Counted from the first letter of the stretch, positions 1-8,309 are shown. The stretch is DNA of 16,657 nt from an uncultured Pseudomonadota bacterium (GCA_903902945.1 CAIUWU010000185.1:1-16657); one strand, 5' to 3'. Notes: generated by a model from the letters alone, not told the origin. Numbers and translations are program-made.

Positions 1-1
1 C

Positions 2-439
2 ACCTACGACCTCAAACCGGACATGAGTGCCGTGGAAGTCACCGATGAACTGGTCAAGGCCATAGAAAATCAGCAACACGATGTCATCGTATGCAACTAC
101 GCCAACTGTGACATGGTGGGACATACCGGAAATCTGGAGGCTGCCATCACAGCCGTAGAAACCATTGATAACAGTCTGAGTCAGGTGGTGGCTGCGCTGG
201 AGCAGGTTGGTGGTCAGATGTTGGTGACAGCCGATCACGGCAATATTGAGCAAATGCGTGATGAGCAATCGGGTCAGGCGCATACCGCGCACACCACTAA
301 TCTGGTGCCATTAGTGCATGTTGGTGGCAGCAGACCGCTGCTGGACGGTGGCAATCTGGCTGATCTGGCGCCAACCATGCTGGCTATTCTGCAGATTCCA
401 CAGCCGGTGGAGATGACTGGCCGTTGTTTGCTTGGCTAA
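2..439 (+). CDS. gpmI: 2,3-bisphosphoglycerate-independent phosphoglycerate mutase, C-terminal part
   Basis: This is the 3' end of a gene that begins before the window; about 145 residues are visible, roughly the last quarter of a ~510-residue enzyme. GpmI interconverts 3-phosphoglycerate and 2-phosphoglycerate in cytosolic glycolysis/gluconeogenesis, using two Mn2+ ions. The metal-binding motifs of the alkaline-phosphatase-like domain are all present: DMVGHTG (bases ~110-130), TADHGN (~229-246) and HTAHTTN (~280-300). The reading frame is open from base 2, and the ATG at 23 is internal, because the upstream residues TYDLKPD match the family. The stop lies at the start of envC, so the two genes are probably co-transcribed. 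No truncation or frameshift is seen in the visible part. Confidence 0.95.
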   Translation, partial: TYDLKPDMSAVEVTDELVKAIENQQHDVIVCNYANCDMVGHTGNLEAAITAVETIDNSLSQVVAALEQVGGQMLVTADHGNIEQMRDEQSGQAHTAHTTNLVPLVHVGGSRPLLDGGNLADLAPTMLAILQIPQPVEMTGRCLLG

Positions 440-441
440 GG

Positions 442-1671
442 ATGAAGTCGCTCGGTTTTTTTCTAGCGCTGCTTGGCATCGGTTCTGCGGCTTTTGCCGC
501 TACTGATGCCGGCAGAAGCCGCGAGTTGCAAGATGTACAGGTTAAAATTCAAAGAGTTGGCAGCGACGTTAAGGCGTTGGCCGCTGAAAAGGCTGAATAT
601 CAAGAACAGTTAAAAAAACTCGAAAAACAATATGGCGAGCTGATCAATGCGGTTAACGGGCTCAAGATGCAGATCAGCCAGCGTGAACAGGGTTTACATG
701 AAGTCCGAAATAAAATCTCGGCAACCCAGAAAGATCTCAGAATCCAGCGGCATGGTTTGGAAGGGTTGATTAAAGCCGTCGCGGCGATGGGGGATGAGGA
801 CAATCTGAAAATTGTGCTGAATCCCAGCGAGCCGGCTTTATCCAGTCGAATGAAAGTCTATTACGATTACATTAGCAAGGCCCGATTGCAAAAACTGAAG
901 CTGATTCAGGAAGATGTCGAAAGTTTACGTCAGCTCGAAGCGCAAAAAGACTACGAAACCCAGCTGATACAGCGGGCCTTGGAAAAGAAACAGCAGGAAA
1001 CAGACGATTTACAGGCGTTGAAAGCGCAGCGTGAAAAGTTGCTGGCAACCATCAACAGTAACTATGCGAGTAAACAGGAACAGTTAGAGCATCTCGAGCA
1101 TGATGCAAAAAAGTTAGAGTCATTGCTGGTATCCTTACAAAAAACTGATGATAATGCCGTGCGCCCAGTTCCGGAACCTTCTGCGGTTAGGTCCAGTCAA
1201 CCTGCCCAAGTGCCGGCAGCTACGGAATCAGTCGTCAGACGCACAGAAAAACCCATTGTCGAACCGATTCATTATCAGGCTTTTGAAGATCTGAAAGGCC
1301 AGTTGCCGTGGCCGGTTCATGGCAGTATTAGCGAGCGTTTTGGCAGCAAGCGTTATGAAATGAGCTGGGATGGTGTCGTCATTAATGGCAATGAAGGTGC
1401 CGATGTGCGGGCTGTTGCACCGGGTCGCGTAGTTTACGCAGACTGGCTGAGGGGCTATGGATTGATGGTGATCGTTGATCACGGCAAAGGTTATATGAGT
1501 TTGTATGCGTTTAATCAGAGCCTGCATAAACGGCTGGGTGATCAGATCAAGACCGGAGACAGTCTGGCTTCGGTAGGTCGAAGTGGTGGCCGTGCACAGG
1601 CCGCTTTATATTTTGGTATTCGCAGTAAAGGCAGACCGTTAAATCCGGAACAGTGGTGTCGGAGTCGGTAA
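442..1671 (+). CDS. envC: Murein hydrolase activator EnvC (degenerate LytM/M23 domain)
   Basis: EnvC is a periplasmic protein recruited to the division septum by FtsEX, where it activates amidases AmiA/AmiB to split septal peptidoglycan (known for the E. coli family). The product from ATG 442 is 409 aa, close to the E. coli length. It has a signal peptide (MKSLGFFLALL...AFA, cut near residue 19), long charged coiled-coil segments at about 25-235, a Pro/Ser-rich linker at about 236-280, and a C-terminal LytM fold (about 284-406). The LytM zinc ligands are lost: the HxGxD position reads SWDGVV and the final HxH position reads AALYF, as expected for an activator rather than an enzyme. A TTG at 424 in the same frame, with GGAG at 409-412, would add six residues and overlap gpmI; I prefer ATG 442, 2 bases after the gpmI stop, although its ribosome site is poor. 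The order gpmI-envC-ctpA is conserved in many gammaproteobacteria. Confidence 0.9.
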   Translation: MKSLGFFLALLGIGSAAFAATDAGRSRELQDVQVKIQRVGSDVKALAAEKAEYQEQLKKLEKQYGELINAVNGLKMQISQREQGLHEVRNKISATQKDLRIQRHGLEGLIKAVAAMGDEDNLKIVLNPSEPALSSRMKVYYDYISKARLQKLKLIQEDVESLRQLEAQKDYETQLIQRALEKKQQETDDLQALKAQREKLLATINSNYASKQEQLEHLEHDAKKLESLLVSLQKTDDNAVRPVPEPSAVRSSQPAQVPAATESVVRRTEKPIVEPIHYQAFEDLKGQLPWPVHGSISERFGSKRYEMSWDGVVINGNEGADVRAVAPGRVVYADWLRGYGLMVIVDHGKGYMSLYAFNQSLHKRLGDQIKTGDSLASVGRSGGRAQAALYFGIRSKGRPLNPEQWCRSR

Positions 1672-1711
1672 CAGATTTTGAATAAAGAAGGTTTTGGGGA
1701 CTTTTAAATAA

Positions 1712-3064
1712 ATGCTGAAAAAAACAAACAGTTTGATTTTATTAACAGGTTTTATTTTGGGCACCACTGTCAGTTTATGCAGCAGTGTCTTAGCGGAAAA
1801 ACCAGTAACACCAACACCTAAAGCCGATGAGCTGCAGACCCTGCCTTTTGATGAATTGCGCACTTTTACCGAAATTTTCGGGCGCATCAAACAAGATTAT
1901 GTAGAGCCGGTTTCCGATAAAAAACTGCTGGAAGATGCAATCCGCGGCATGCTTTCCGGACTGGATCCGCATTCGGCTTATCTGGCCAGTGAGGAATATA
2001 AAGAATTACAGGAAGGTACTACCGGTCAGTTTGGTGGACTGGGTATTGAAGTCGGTATGGAAAACGGCTTTGTGAAAGTTGTATCACCCATCGACGATAC
2101 ACCGGCACAAAGAGCCGGTATCAAGTCCGGTGACCTGATCGTCAGACTCGATGACAAGCCGGTTAAAGGCATGACTCTGTCCGATGCGGTTAAAACCATG
2201 CGCGGTGAGCCCGGCAGCGAGATTGTCTTAACGGTGGTTCGTGAAGGTGCCGAAGCGCCATTAAAATTTGCACTAACCCGTGACATCATCAAAGTTAAAA
2301 GTGTTAAACACAAACTGCTGGAAAAAGATTACGGTTATCTGCGAATCAGTAGCTTCCAGTCGGGTACCGGACAGAATCTGCTGGATGCAGTGGAGGATTT
2401 GAAAAAGGAAAATGAGCGCCCTCTGAAAGGTATGGTACTGGATTTGCGCAACAACCCCGGTGGTGTTTTGAATGCGGCGGTGGAGGTGAGTGACGCTTTC
2501 CTGACCTCGGGTTTGATTGTGTTCACTGAAGGCCGGATCAAAAACTCGGAAATGCGGTTTAGTGCTACGCCGGGTGATGTGATCAATGGTGCGCCGATTG
2601 TGGTGCTGATCAATGGCGGTTCTGCTTCGGCATCAGAAATTGTGGCCGGTGCATTACAGGATCAGAAGCGAGCAGTGATCATGGGTGAAAAATCCTTTGG
2701 CAAAGGCTCGGTACAAACCATTTTGCCTACCAGCAATAATGCGGCGGTTAAACTGACTACGGCGCGTTATTTCACCCCGTCGGGTCGTTCGATTCAGGCC
2801 GAAGGTATTGAACCTGATGTCAAGCTGGCTCGGGTCAAGCTTGAAGAAATCGATAAAGCCAAAGTAGAGTCGATTAAAGAAGCCGATTTGTCGCATCATT
2901 TAACCAATGGCAATGCCGACAAAAATAAAGAAGTCAAAGACGACGACAAAGACAATGAAGATACTGGTGGTAAAGAGAGTGGCGATGAAAAGATCGCGGT
3001 TCGTGATTATCCTCTGAATGAGGCGCTGAACCTGCTTAAAGGTATTGGTATTTTCAGGAAATAA
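1712..3064 (+). CDS. ctpA: S41-family C-terminal processing peptidase (CtpA/Prc type)
   Basis: This is a periplasmic serine protease of family S41, which cleaves substrates from their C-termini; in pseudomonads the CtpA homologue next to envC degrades peptidoglycan cross-link hydrolases. The product is 450 aa: a signal peptide (about 1-28, cut after VLA), an N-terminal helical segment, a PDZ domain (about 105-178, with GGLGIEV and the AGIKSGDLI core), and the protease core (about 190-372). The catalytic dyad is visible as Ser306 in NGGSASASEI and Lys331 in SFGKGSVQT, with the usual 25-residue spacing, plus Gln335. The C-terminus carries a very acidic/lysine-rich stretch (about 398-428) before a short conserved tail. 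The start follows GGGGA at 1696-1700. The gene lies 40 bases after envC and ends before a strong terminator, so it is probably the last gene of the gpmI-envC-ctpA unit. Confidence 0.93.
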   Translation: MLKKTNSLILLTGFILGTTVSLCSSVLAEKPVTPTPKADELQTLPFDELRTFTEIFGRIKQDYVEPVSDKKLLEDAIRGMLSGLDPHSAYLASEEYKELQEGTTGQFGGLGIEVGMENGFVKVVSPIDDTPAQRAGIKSGDLIVRLDDKPVKGMTLSDAVKTMRGEPGSEIVLTVVREGAEAPLKFALTRDIIKVKSVKHKLLEKDYGYLRISSFQSGTGQNLLDAVEDLKKENERPLKGMVLDLRNNPGGVLNAAVEVSDAFLTSGLIVFTEGRIKNSEMRFSATPGDVINGAPIVVLINGGSASASEIVAGALQDQKRAVIMGEKSFGKGSVQTILPTSNNAAVKLTTARYFTPSGRSIQAEGIEPDVKLARVKLEEIDKAKVESIKEADLSHHLTNGNADKNKEVKDDDKDNEDTGGKESGDEKIAVRDYPLNEALNLLKGIGIFRK

Positions 3065-3075
3065 GGATGTGAAAG

Positions 3076-3120
3076 GCCCGTCCAGCATCGGTAAAGTAGC
3101 GGTGTTGGACGGGCTTTTTT
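3076..3120 (+). terminator. Rho-independent terminator after ctpA
   Basis: A long hairpin starts 11 bases after the ctpA stop. The arms 3076-3090 and 3100-3114 pair over 15 bp, including two G-U pairs, around a 9-base loop, and are followed at once by six T (3115-3120). It should end the gpmI-envC-ctpA transcript. Confidence 0.9.
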
Positions 3121-3160
3121 ATGTCTGTCTGTTTGGTGTGAGTCAATCCTGACAAAAGCA

Positions 3161-3189
3161 TTGGTTAAAACACCAACATGGTTTATAAG
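3161..3189 (+). promoter_or_regulatory. Candidate sigma70-type promoter for the UPF0182 gene
   Basis: TTGGTT (3161-3166) and TATAAG (3184-3189) are separated by 17 bases and lie between the ctpA terminator and the next start codon. The -10 box matches 5 of 6 consensus bases and the -35 box 3 of 6. A start near 3196 would give a leader of about 34 bases. A small inverted repeat, TTGGT/ACCAA, spans the -35 region (3161-3176). This is inferred from sequence alone. Confidence 0.4.
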
Positions 3190-3229
3190 TTCAAGCATTG
3201 AGCGCTAAATTTACAGTTAAGAGGACATC

Positions 3230-5854
3230 ATGCGTAATTGGAAATTGTTACCCCCATTGATAGCCGGCACACTGGTGGCTGCTATTGGTTTATACGTTGC
3301 CTTTTACTTTGTCTTTCTCGATTTCTTTGTCGATTTGTGGTGGTTTAGATCATTACAGTTTGAATCCTATTTCTGGCTGCGTTGGTTATACCGGTTTATT
3401 TTTTCGGTAGCCGTGACAGTGTTCTTTTTTGCAGTGTTCATGTTTCATTTTTCGATTGCCTCACGTTATCTGGGTTTGAATCCACCCGATGAAGTCTGGA
3501 TCGATGACAAAAAACGCCGTCGCTTTCAGCGTTTTGCCGATGTATTTATGTCGGGATCCCTGAAAATCTATACCCCGTTGTCTTTGGTATTGGCGGTGCT
3601 GATTGCATTGCCTTTTTATTTTCAATGGGAACAGGCGGTACTGTTTTTCTTTGGTAGCAGTTCAGGGGTTGCTGATTCGATTTATGGCAATGATGTCAGT
3701 TTTTATCTGTTTTCCTATCCCATTTACACCCTGATTCAGAAAGAGCTGTTAGCCAGTGCCAGTGTGGTTTTTGCCGTTACGGCTTTGCTCTATTGGCTGG
3801 AGCATGTGTTTGTTCCCAATCAAAGCAAACAGTTTCCGCTGGGAGCCAAAATTCATCTGGCGGTATTGTTTGTATTTGTGGTGCTGTTTGTAATCTGGGG
3901 TTTTATGTTGCAGCGTTTTGGGCTGCTGTATTCCAACAATAATGAACCGGTCTTTTTTGGGCCGGGATTTGTTGAAATCCGTTATCAGTTACCGCTGCTG
4001 TGGTTAACGATTACCGCGATTGTGGTGATTGCCGGCTTGTTATTGTTTTATGGTTTTGCCGAGCGTCATCGCAATCGTATGCCGATTATTGTCGCGGTAT
4101 TGAGCTTACTGGTCATTCAGGGCCTGAAAAATACTCAAATCATTCCTGAGCTGATTGAGAAACTAATCGTCAAACCTAATTTTTCGCGGGCGGAAGCGGA
4201 AAATATGCGCGATAACATTGACGCTACGCTGGCGGCCTATGATCTGAATGCGATTAAAACTATCGATTTTAAAGTGAGTCTTGATGCCAGTAAGGATATA
4301 GAGCAATGGTCGACAACCAAGCATTTTGAAAATATTCCGGTCTGGGATCGCGAATTGTTGATCGACAGCTATATGCAGCTACAAGGTATCCGGCCGTATT
4401 ATGGCTTTCCGACCGTTGATGAAGACCGCTATTTTATTAATGGTCATCATCAACAGGTTAATCTTGCCGCGCGGGAAATTAATATTCAAAGATTGCCCAA
4501 AGAAGCACAGAACTGGGAAAACGCCCATTTGCGCTATACCCACGGTTACGGAGCGGTGGTATCGCCGGCAGCACAAGATGCCGGTATTCCAATTGTGTGG
4601 TATTTGCGCGATCTGGATTTAAGCTCTAATGTCGGTTTTTATGTCGAGCATCCAGACATCTATTACGGTCAGGAAAAATATCAGTATGCTATTGTGCCGA
4701 ATAATCTGGCATCTCAGGATATTTCATCGTCGAAACGTGATCCCGGGTTTGTCGATGCCGGGATTCCGATTTCATCGTATTTCAGAAAGTTATTATTAGC
4801 GTTCTATTTTAAAGATGAAAAAATTTTCTTTTCGCCGAATATCTCGCATGACAGTCATTTACTGCTCAGACGTAATATCGATGAAAGAATCACCGCTTTA
4901 ACGCCATTTTTGCATCTGGATAAAGACCCTTATCTGGTGATTAATAATGACCGTTTCTATTGGATTCAGGATGCTTATACGCTATCCAATTTTTATCCGG
5001 TATCGAAGCCGGCATCGGAACAATTTCAGGATGGCAGTCAGCAATTTAATTACATTCGTAACTCGGTCAAAATTGTGGTCGATGCTTATGATGGCAGCGT
5101 TGAATACTATATTGCCGATAGTAAAGATCCGATTATCAATGCCTATAAAAGAGCGTATCCGGGCTTGTTGAAAAAGCTTGAAGATATGCCGGAGAATTTG
5201 CTGGAGCATTTGCGTTATCCGCGTGATTTGTATGATTTGCAGATGAAGGTGTATGCCAAGTATCACCAGAATAGTCCGGAGCTGTTTTATGAGCAGGCCG
5301 AAACTTGGCAGCATGCTTTTGTTGATGGTCAGCCGGTGCTGCCGTATTTCATCACCATGGATCTGGATCGTTGTAACGATAAAGAAGAATTTGTGATGAT
5401 TCACCCCATGACGCCGGTGCACCGGGATAATCTCAGCATGGTGGGGGTTGCCACCAGTCTGGATGAAATGGCCTGTGATCATAGCTATAAACCCAGTATT
5501 ACTATTTTCAAGTTCCCGAAGGAAGTTCAGGTCAACGGTCCTTCACAGGTTAATGCCTTGATTGATCAGAATCCGGAAATCGCCGCCCAGTTCACGTTGT
5601 GGAATCAGCAGGGCTCGGAAATCAGGAAAGGCCGGATGGTGGTGTTGCCGATGGGGAATTCGATTCTCTATGTACAGCCGATTTATACTCTGGCCACTAA
5701 AACCAAAATGCCGGAACTGGCGCGGGTGATCGTTTCAATCGGCAATCAGGTGGTGATGGATAAAACACTGCTGGCAGCTTTTGAGCATTTGAAAAATTTA
5801 TTTATCAAAGGATCTAATGGCCCTAGATCGGGCACTTCCTCGGCCAGAGAGTGA
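3230..5854 (+). CDS. UPF0182 family (COG1615) large membrane protein
   Basis: The product is 874 aa, in the usual range of the UPF0182 family, whose function is not known to me. The first ~305 residues hold about seven hydrophobic membrane segments (around 8-30, 50-75, 110-130, 165-190, 208-230, 255-275 and 283-300). The remaining ~570 residues are soluble and probably extracytoplasmic. Family-type motifs are visible: a VDLWWF segment after the first helix, the helix-like stretch FSRAEAENMRDNIDATLAAY just after the last membrane segment, and HPDIYYGQEKYQYAIV in the soluble part. The start ATG follows AAGAGG at 3219-3224. The gene follows a terminator and a candidate promoter, and its stop (TGA 5852-5854) overlaps the GTG start of the next gene, so the two are probably translated together. 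Family assignment is firm; the role is unknown. Confidence 0.9.
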   Translation: MRNWKLLPPLIAGTLVAAIGLYVAFYFVFLDFFVDLWWFRSLQFESYFWLRWLYRFIFSVAVTVFFFAVFMFHFSIASRYLGLNPPDEVWIDDKKRRRFQRFADVFMSGSLKIYTPLSLVLAVLIALPFYFQWEQAVLFFFGSSSGVADSIYGNDVSFYLFSYPIYTLIQKELLASASVVFAVTALLYWLEHVFVPNQSKQFPLGAKIHLAVLFVFVVLFVIWGFMLQRFGLLYSNNNEPVFFGPGFVEIRYQLPLLWLTITAIVVIAGLLLFYGFAERHRNRMPIIVAVLSLLVIQGLKNTQIIPELIEKLIVKPNFSRAEAENMRDNIDATLAAYDLNAIKTIDFKVSLDASKDIEQWSTTKHFENIPVWDRELLIDSYMQLQGIRPYYGFPTVDEDRYFINGHHQQVNLAAREINIQRLPKEAQNWENAHLRYTHGYGAVVSPAAQDAGIPIVWYLRDLDLSSNVGFYVEHPDIYYGQEKYQYAIVPNNLASQDISSSKRDPGFVDAGIPISSYFRKLLLAFYFKDEKIFFSPNISHDSHLLLRRNIDERITALTPFLHLDKDPYLVINNDRFYWIQDAYTLSNFYPVSKPASEQFQDGSQQFNYIRNSVKIVVDAYDGSVEYYIADSKDPIINAYKRAYPGLLKKLEDMPENLLEHLRYPRDLYDLQMKVYAKYHQNSPELFYEQAETWQHAFVDGQPVLPYFITMDLDRCNDKEEFVMIHPMTPVHRDNLSMVGVATSLDEMACDHSYKPSITIFKFPKEVQVNGPSQVNALIDQNPEIAAQFTLWNQQGSEIRKGRMVVLPMGNSILYVQPIYTLATKTKMPELARVIVSIGNQVVMDKTLLAAFEHLKNLFIKGSNGPRSGTSSARE

Positions 5855-6684
5855 GATCGATTGTGGAAATACAATCTCAGCCAGCGGTATTGGTATTTTG
5901 TGCTCTGGCTGCAGAAGCGAGACCGTTGATTGAACATTGGCGCCTGAAAAAACTGGAAAACAGGCATCCTTTTCCGATTTACGCCAACCACAAATATGCG
6001 GTAGTCGTTACTGGTTTGGGGAAGCATGCCGCTGCCGCAGCGGTCGCTTATACCCTTTGCTGGTTCAGGGATATTGAGCAGCCGGTAATGCTGAATTTGG
6101 GGATTGCAGGGCATCGCGAGCATCCGGTCGGCAGTTTGTTTTTGGCTAACAAATTGACTGATGGTGAAACCGGTCGCTGTTTTTATCCTCAGTCAGTATT
6201 TATTGCGCAAATGCCGGCTAGCGGTTTGCGGACGGTGGGTCAGCCGACTAGCGAATACCCGGGTAATGATTTGTTTGATATGGAGGCCAGCGCTTTTTAC
6301 GAAATTGCCTGCAAGTTTAGTTCGCAGGAATTCATTCACTGCATAAAGATCGTTTCAGATAATCGCTACACATCCACTGATACGCTGAATCCACAGCAGG
6401 TTACTGATTTAATTAAGGCCCATTTGCTTGCTATCGAGCTTGTTTTGGAGAAGCTGGCGGTGGAGCGATCGAGCTTGCCGGTTAGTGACATGACGGGTTA
6501 TCAGCAGCTTTTAGGGCAGTTCCATTTTTCTGCCAGCAATGCAGTCAAATTGAAATTATTGCTGCAGAAGTGGCAATTATTAATTCAGGGCGAACCCGAT
6601 TGGTCGAATCTTGAGATCAGCAATGGTAAGCAGCTGATAGCTTGGTTGGAAGAGCGTTTGGCCGAGACAGTGTTTAGTTTGTAA
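5851..6684 (+). CDS. Nucleoside phosphorylase/nucleosidase superfamily protein (MTAN-like)
   Basis: This is a 277-aa protein of the PNP/UDP phosphorylase fold. Members cleave the glycosidic bond of nucleosides such as methylthioadenosine or S-adenosylhomocysteine. Signature residues line up with the MTA/SAH nucleosidase pattern: Glu22 in ALAAEARPL, a Gly-rich GIAGH at 84-88, Glu145 in FDMEASAF, and Asp170 in KIVSDN as the likely catalytic acid. The enzyme core ends near residue 200, and about 70 mostly helical residues follow with no function I recognise. The GTG start shares GTGA with the upstream UPF0182 stop; a second in-frame GTG at 5863 is possible. Hydrolase or phosphorylase activity and the substrate cannot be told from sequence. 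HpnG, the hopanoid-linked phosphorylase, is an alternative in view of hpnN in the window, but I think it unlikely. Confidence 0.75.
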   Translation: MRSIVEIQSQPAVLVFCALAAEARPLIEHWRLKKLENRHPFPIYANHKYAVVVTGLGKHAAAAAVAYTLCWFRDIEQPVMLNLGIAGHREHPVGSLFLANKLTDGETGRCFYPQSVFIAQMPASGLRTVGQPTSEYPGNDLFDMEASAFYEIACKFSSQEFIHCIKIVSDNRYTSTDTLNPQQVTDLIKAHLLAIELVLEKLAVERSSLPVSDMTGYQQLLGQFHFSASNAVKLKLLLQKWQLLIQGEPDWSNLEISNGKQLIAWLEERLAETVFSL

Positions 6685-6695
6685 AAACGATAGGC

Positions 6696-6726
6696 AAAAA
6701 AAACGGGGTGACTTTGCGTCACCCCG
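6696..6726 (-). terminator. Rho-independent terminator of the small secreted-protein gene
   Basis: A perfect 9-bp stem (6704-6712 with 6718-6726) and a 5-base loop are followed on the - strand by eight T (complement of the A run 6696-6703). It lies 13 bases beyond the stop of the - strand gene 6740-7120. On the + strand the same hairpin lacks a T run but may still help end the convergent phosphorylase transcript. Confidence 0.85.
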
Positions 6727-6739
6727 CTTCTCAAGCAAA

Positions 6740-7120
6740 TTAGATCAATTTGAGAATGGTAGCCATAATTTCTTTGGCTTTGTTCAAACTGTCTTGAGCT
6801 TCTTGCAGGTTACCTGCTTTTGCAGCGGTAACACCAGCTTTCAATGCTTTCAGGCTTTTAGAGTTTTCTCTAGCAACCTTGTCGTTAGCATTAATTTCTT
6901 CAGAGAAATCAGACGCTTGTTTGATCAAGCTGGCGATTTCATCATTGCTTGCTTTGCTGGCAATAGCGGCTTCAGCTTTGGCGATACGCTCTTGAACGCC
7001 TTTAACAGCATCAACTGGTTTGTAAGATGTTCTGCCTGCTTCTGCAACTGCCGCAGTTGAGAAAGAACCCATGGCAATAGCTAAAGAAAATGCAACAACA
7101 GCACTTTTTAAAATTTTCAT
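6740..7120 (-). CDS. Small secreted alpha-helical protein, unknown function
   Basis: The product is 126 aa. It has a clear Sec signal peptide (MKILKSAVVAFSLAIAMGSF..., cut after AVA near residue 26) and a mature part of about 100 residues rich in Ala, Lys, Glu and Asn, with heptad-like spacing that suggests two to four helices. It has no Cys or His in the mature part, so heme or histidine-type metal binding is unlikely. I do not recognise the family. The ATG is preceded on the - strand by GAGG (bases 7128-7131) at about 7 bases. The gene has its own strong terminator and stands between a convergent and a co-oriented neighbour, so it may be a single-gene transcript, possibly abundant. Periplasmic location is inferred from the signal peptide. 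Confidence 0.8.
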   Translation of the reverse strand: MKILKSAVVAFSLAIAMGSFSTAAVAEAGRTSYKPVDAVKGVQERIAKAEAAIASKASNDEIASLIKQASDFSEEINANDKVARENSKSLKALKAGVTAAKAGNLQEAQDSLNKAKEIMATILKLI

Positions 7121-7269
7121 GTATGAACCTCATAGTTGTTTTTATAAGACACATATAGCTGCTAATACTACCTTCTTTAACTACTACATGCTGCCGCGAT
7201 AATACCATAGATCATAAGGATTCATAGCAGTTTGTTAACTGATTATGACAGCAACTGAGCGGCGTAAAT

Positions 7270-8103
7270 TTATTCAATTCGCAACACGATTTTGTCCAGC
7301 AATTTTGAAGGAAACAGACGCTTAAGCCAGCTGAATAAATGAGTTGGAAAAGTAACTGGATAGCGATGTTTGGGATATTTCGTTTCCAGTGCTGTAATGA
7401 CTTTTTCTGCCACCGCTGTCGCCGGTAAGGTAAAAGGAGCAGCAGGTCCCTGTTTTTGCAGGCGCGCCTCCATTGCGCGGTAAGTCTCTCGATGATAACT
7501 AGTATCCGGATCAATGTATTGCTGATACATTGCAAAAGCATTTTTACGAAATTCGCTACTGATAGGGCCCGGTTCGATTAGTACGATGTCAATCCCGCTG
7601 CCAGCGAGTTCCAGTCTCAAGGTATCGGCCAACCCTTCCAGAGCAAATTTGCTGGCGTTATAAGCACCTCGAAATTTCATGGCCACAAACCCCAGTATTG
7701 AGCTGTTATAAATGATGCGGCCATGGCCTTGTTTGCGCATCACCGGGATCAATAAATTGGTTAATTCGTGGGTGCCGAAAAAATTGGTTTCAAACTGATG
7801 GCGCAAAGCTTCCCGGCTGAGATCTTCGACAGCGCCGGGCTGACCGAAAGCGCCGTTGTGAAACACCGCATCCAGTGTGTTGCCGGTTAATAGCAGCAAT
7901 TCCGCAACTGCCCGCTGAATGCTGGCAGAATCTGCCAGATCCAGTTGCAGGCAAGTAAACCCTTGGTTTTGCAAGAGCAATACATCGGCGTCTTTACGGG
8001 CAGAGCAAATCACCCGATAACCACGATTTTTTAAAGTAACAGCAGTGGCATAACCGATACCGGAAGAACAGCCGGTAATAAAAACAGATTTGTTATGAGT
8101 CAT
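7270..8103 (-). CDS. Short-chain dehydrogenase/reductase (classical SDR)
   Basis: This is a 277-aa classical SDR, a cytosolic NAD(P)(H)-dependent oxidoreductase. The nucleotide-binding motif TGCSSGIG is at 10-17, the family Asn at 107, the catalytic Ser at 135 (YNSSILG), and Tyr148/Lys152 in YNASK, with the usual 13-residue Ser-Tyr spacing. Arg36 just after the second strand (CSARKD) suggests NADP(H). The NNAG motif reads HNGA instead. The C-terminal ~50 residues (an FPTHLFSWLKRLFP segment) are hydrophobic and may touch membrane, as in retinol-dehydrogenase-like or YbbO-like SDRs. The substrate cannot be predicted. It is transcribed divergently from gltA, with about 220 bases between the two starts. 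Confidence 0.88.
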   Translation of the reverse strand: MTHNKSVFITGCSSGIGYATAVTLKNRGYRVICSARKDADVLLLQNQGFTCLQLDLADSASIQRAVAELLLLTGNTLDAVFHNGAFGQPGAVEDLSREALRHQFETNFFGTHELTNLLIPVMRKQGHGRIIYNSSILGFVAMKFRGAYNASKFALEGLADTLRLELAGSGIDIVLIEPGPISSEFRKNAFAMYQQYIDPDTSYHRETYRAMEARLQKQGPAAPFTLPATAVAEKVITALETKYPKHRYPVTFPTHLFSWLKRLFPSKLLDKIVLRIE

Positions 8104-8154
8104 GGGGCTAATGATTGTTTGATATAAGTGAATTGTATCTTTCTGATAAGCCTA

Positions 8155-8183
8155 TTGTGTCAGTTTTTCTATCACACTATTAT
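8155..8183 (+). promoter_or_regulatory. Candidate promoter for gltA
   Basis: TTGTGT (8155-8160) and TATTAT (8178-8183) are spaced by 17 bases in the divergent region between the SDR gene and gltA. The -10 box matches 5 of 6 consensus bases and the -35 box is weak. The predicted leader would be about 130 bases. Nearby, TGACTGGTCA (8211-8220) is a small dyad that could be an operator. This is inference only. Confidence 0.35.
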
Positions 8184-8309
8184 CTGGCCCATGGTGTAAA
8201 AAACTCACTGTGACTGGTCATCTTAAAGGAATTGCCCCGTGCAATAGATGTTCCTGGCTGGCAGTTTTGCAATAGAATACGCGCCTCAACCCATCCAAGC
8301 ATTCTGCCT

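Noticed and set aside
424..441. TTG start for envC
   Set aside because: It would overlap gpmI by 16 bases. A GGAG upstream keeps it possible, but ATG 442 gives a typical signal peptide directly.
4982..5482. 166-aa - strand open frame inside the UPF0182 gene
   Set aside because: Antisense shadow of a well-supported coding region; its composition is that of a reversed frame.
7227..7240. CAGTT-TGTT-AACTG hairpin after the SDR gene as a terminator
   Set aside because: The stem is only 5 bp and there is no T run on the - strand.
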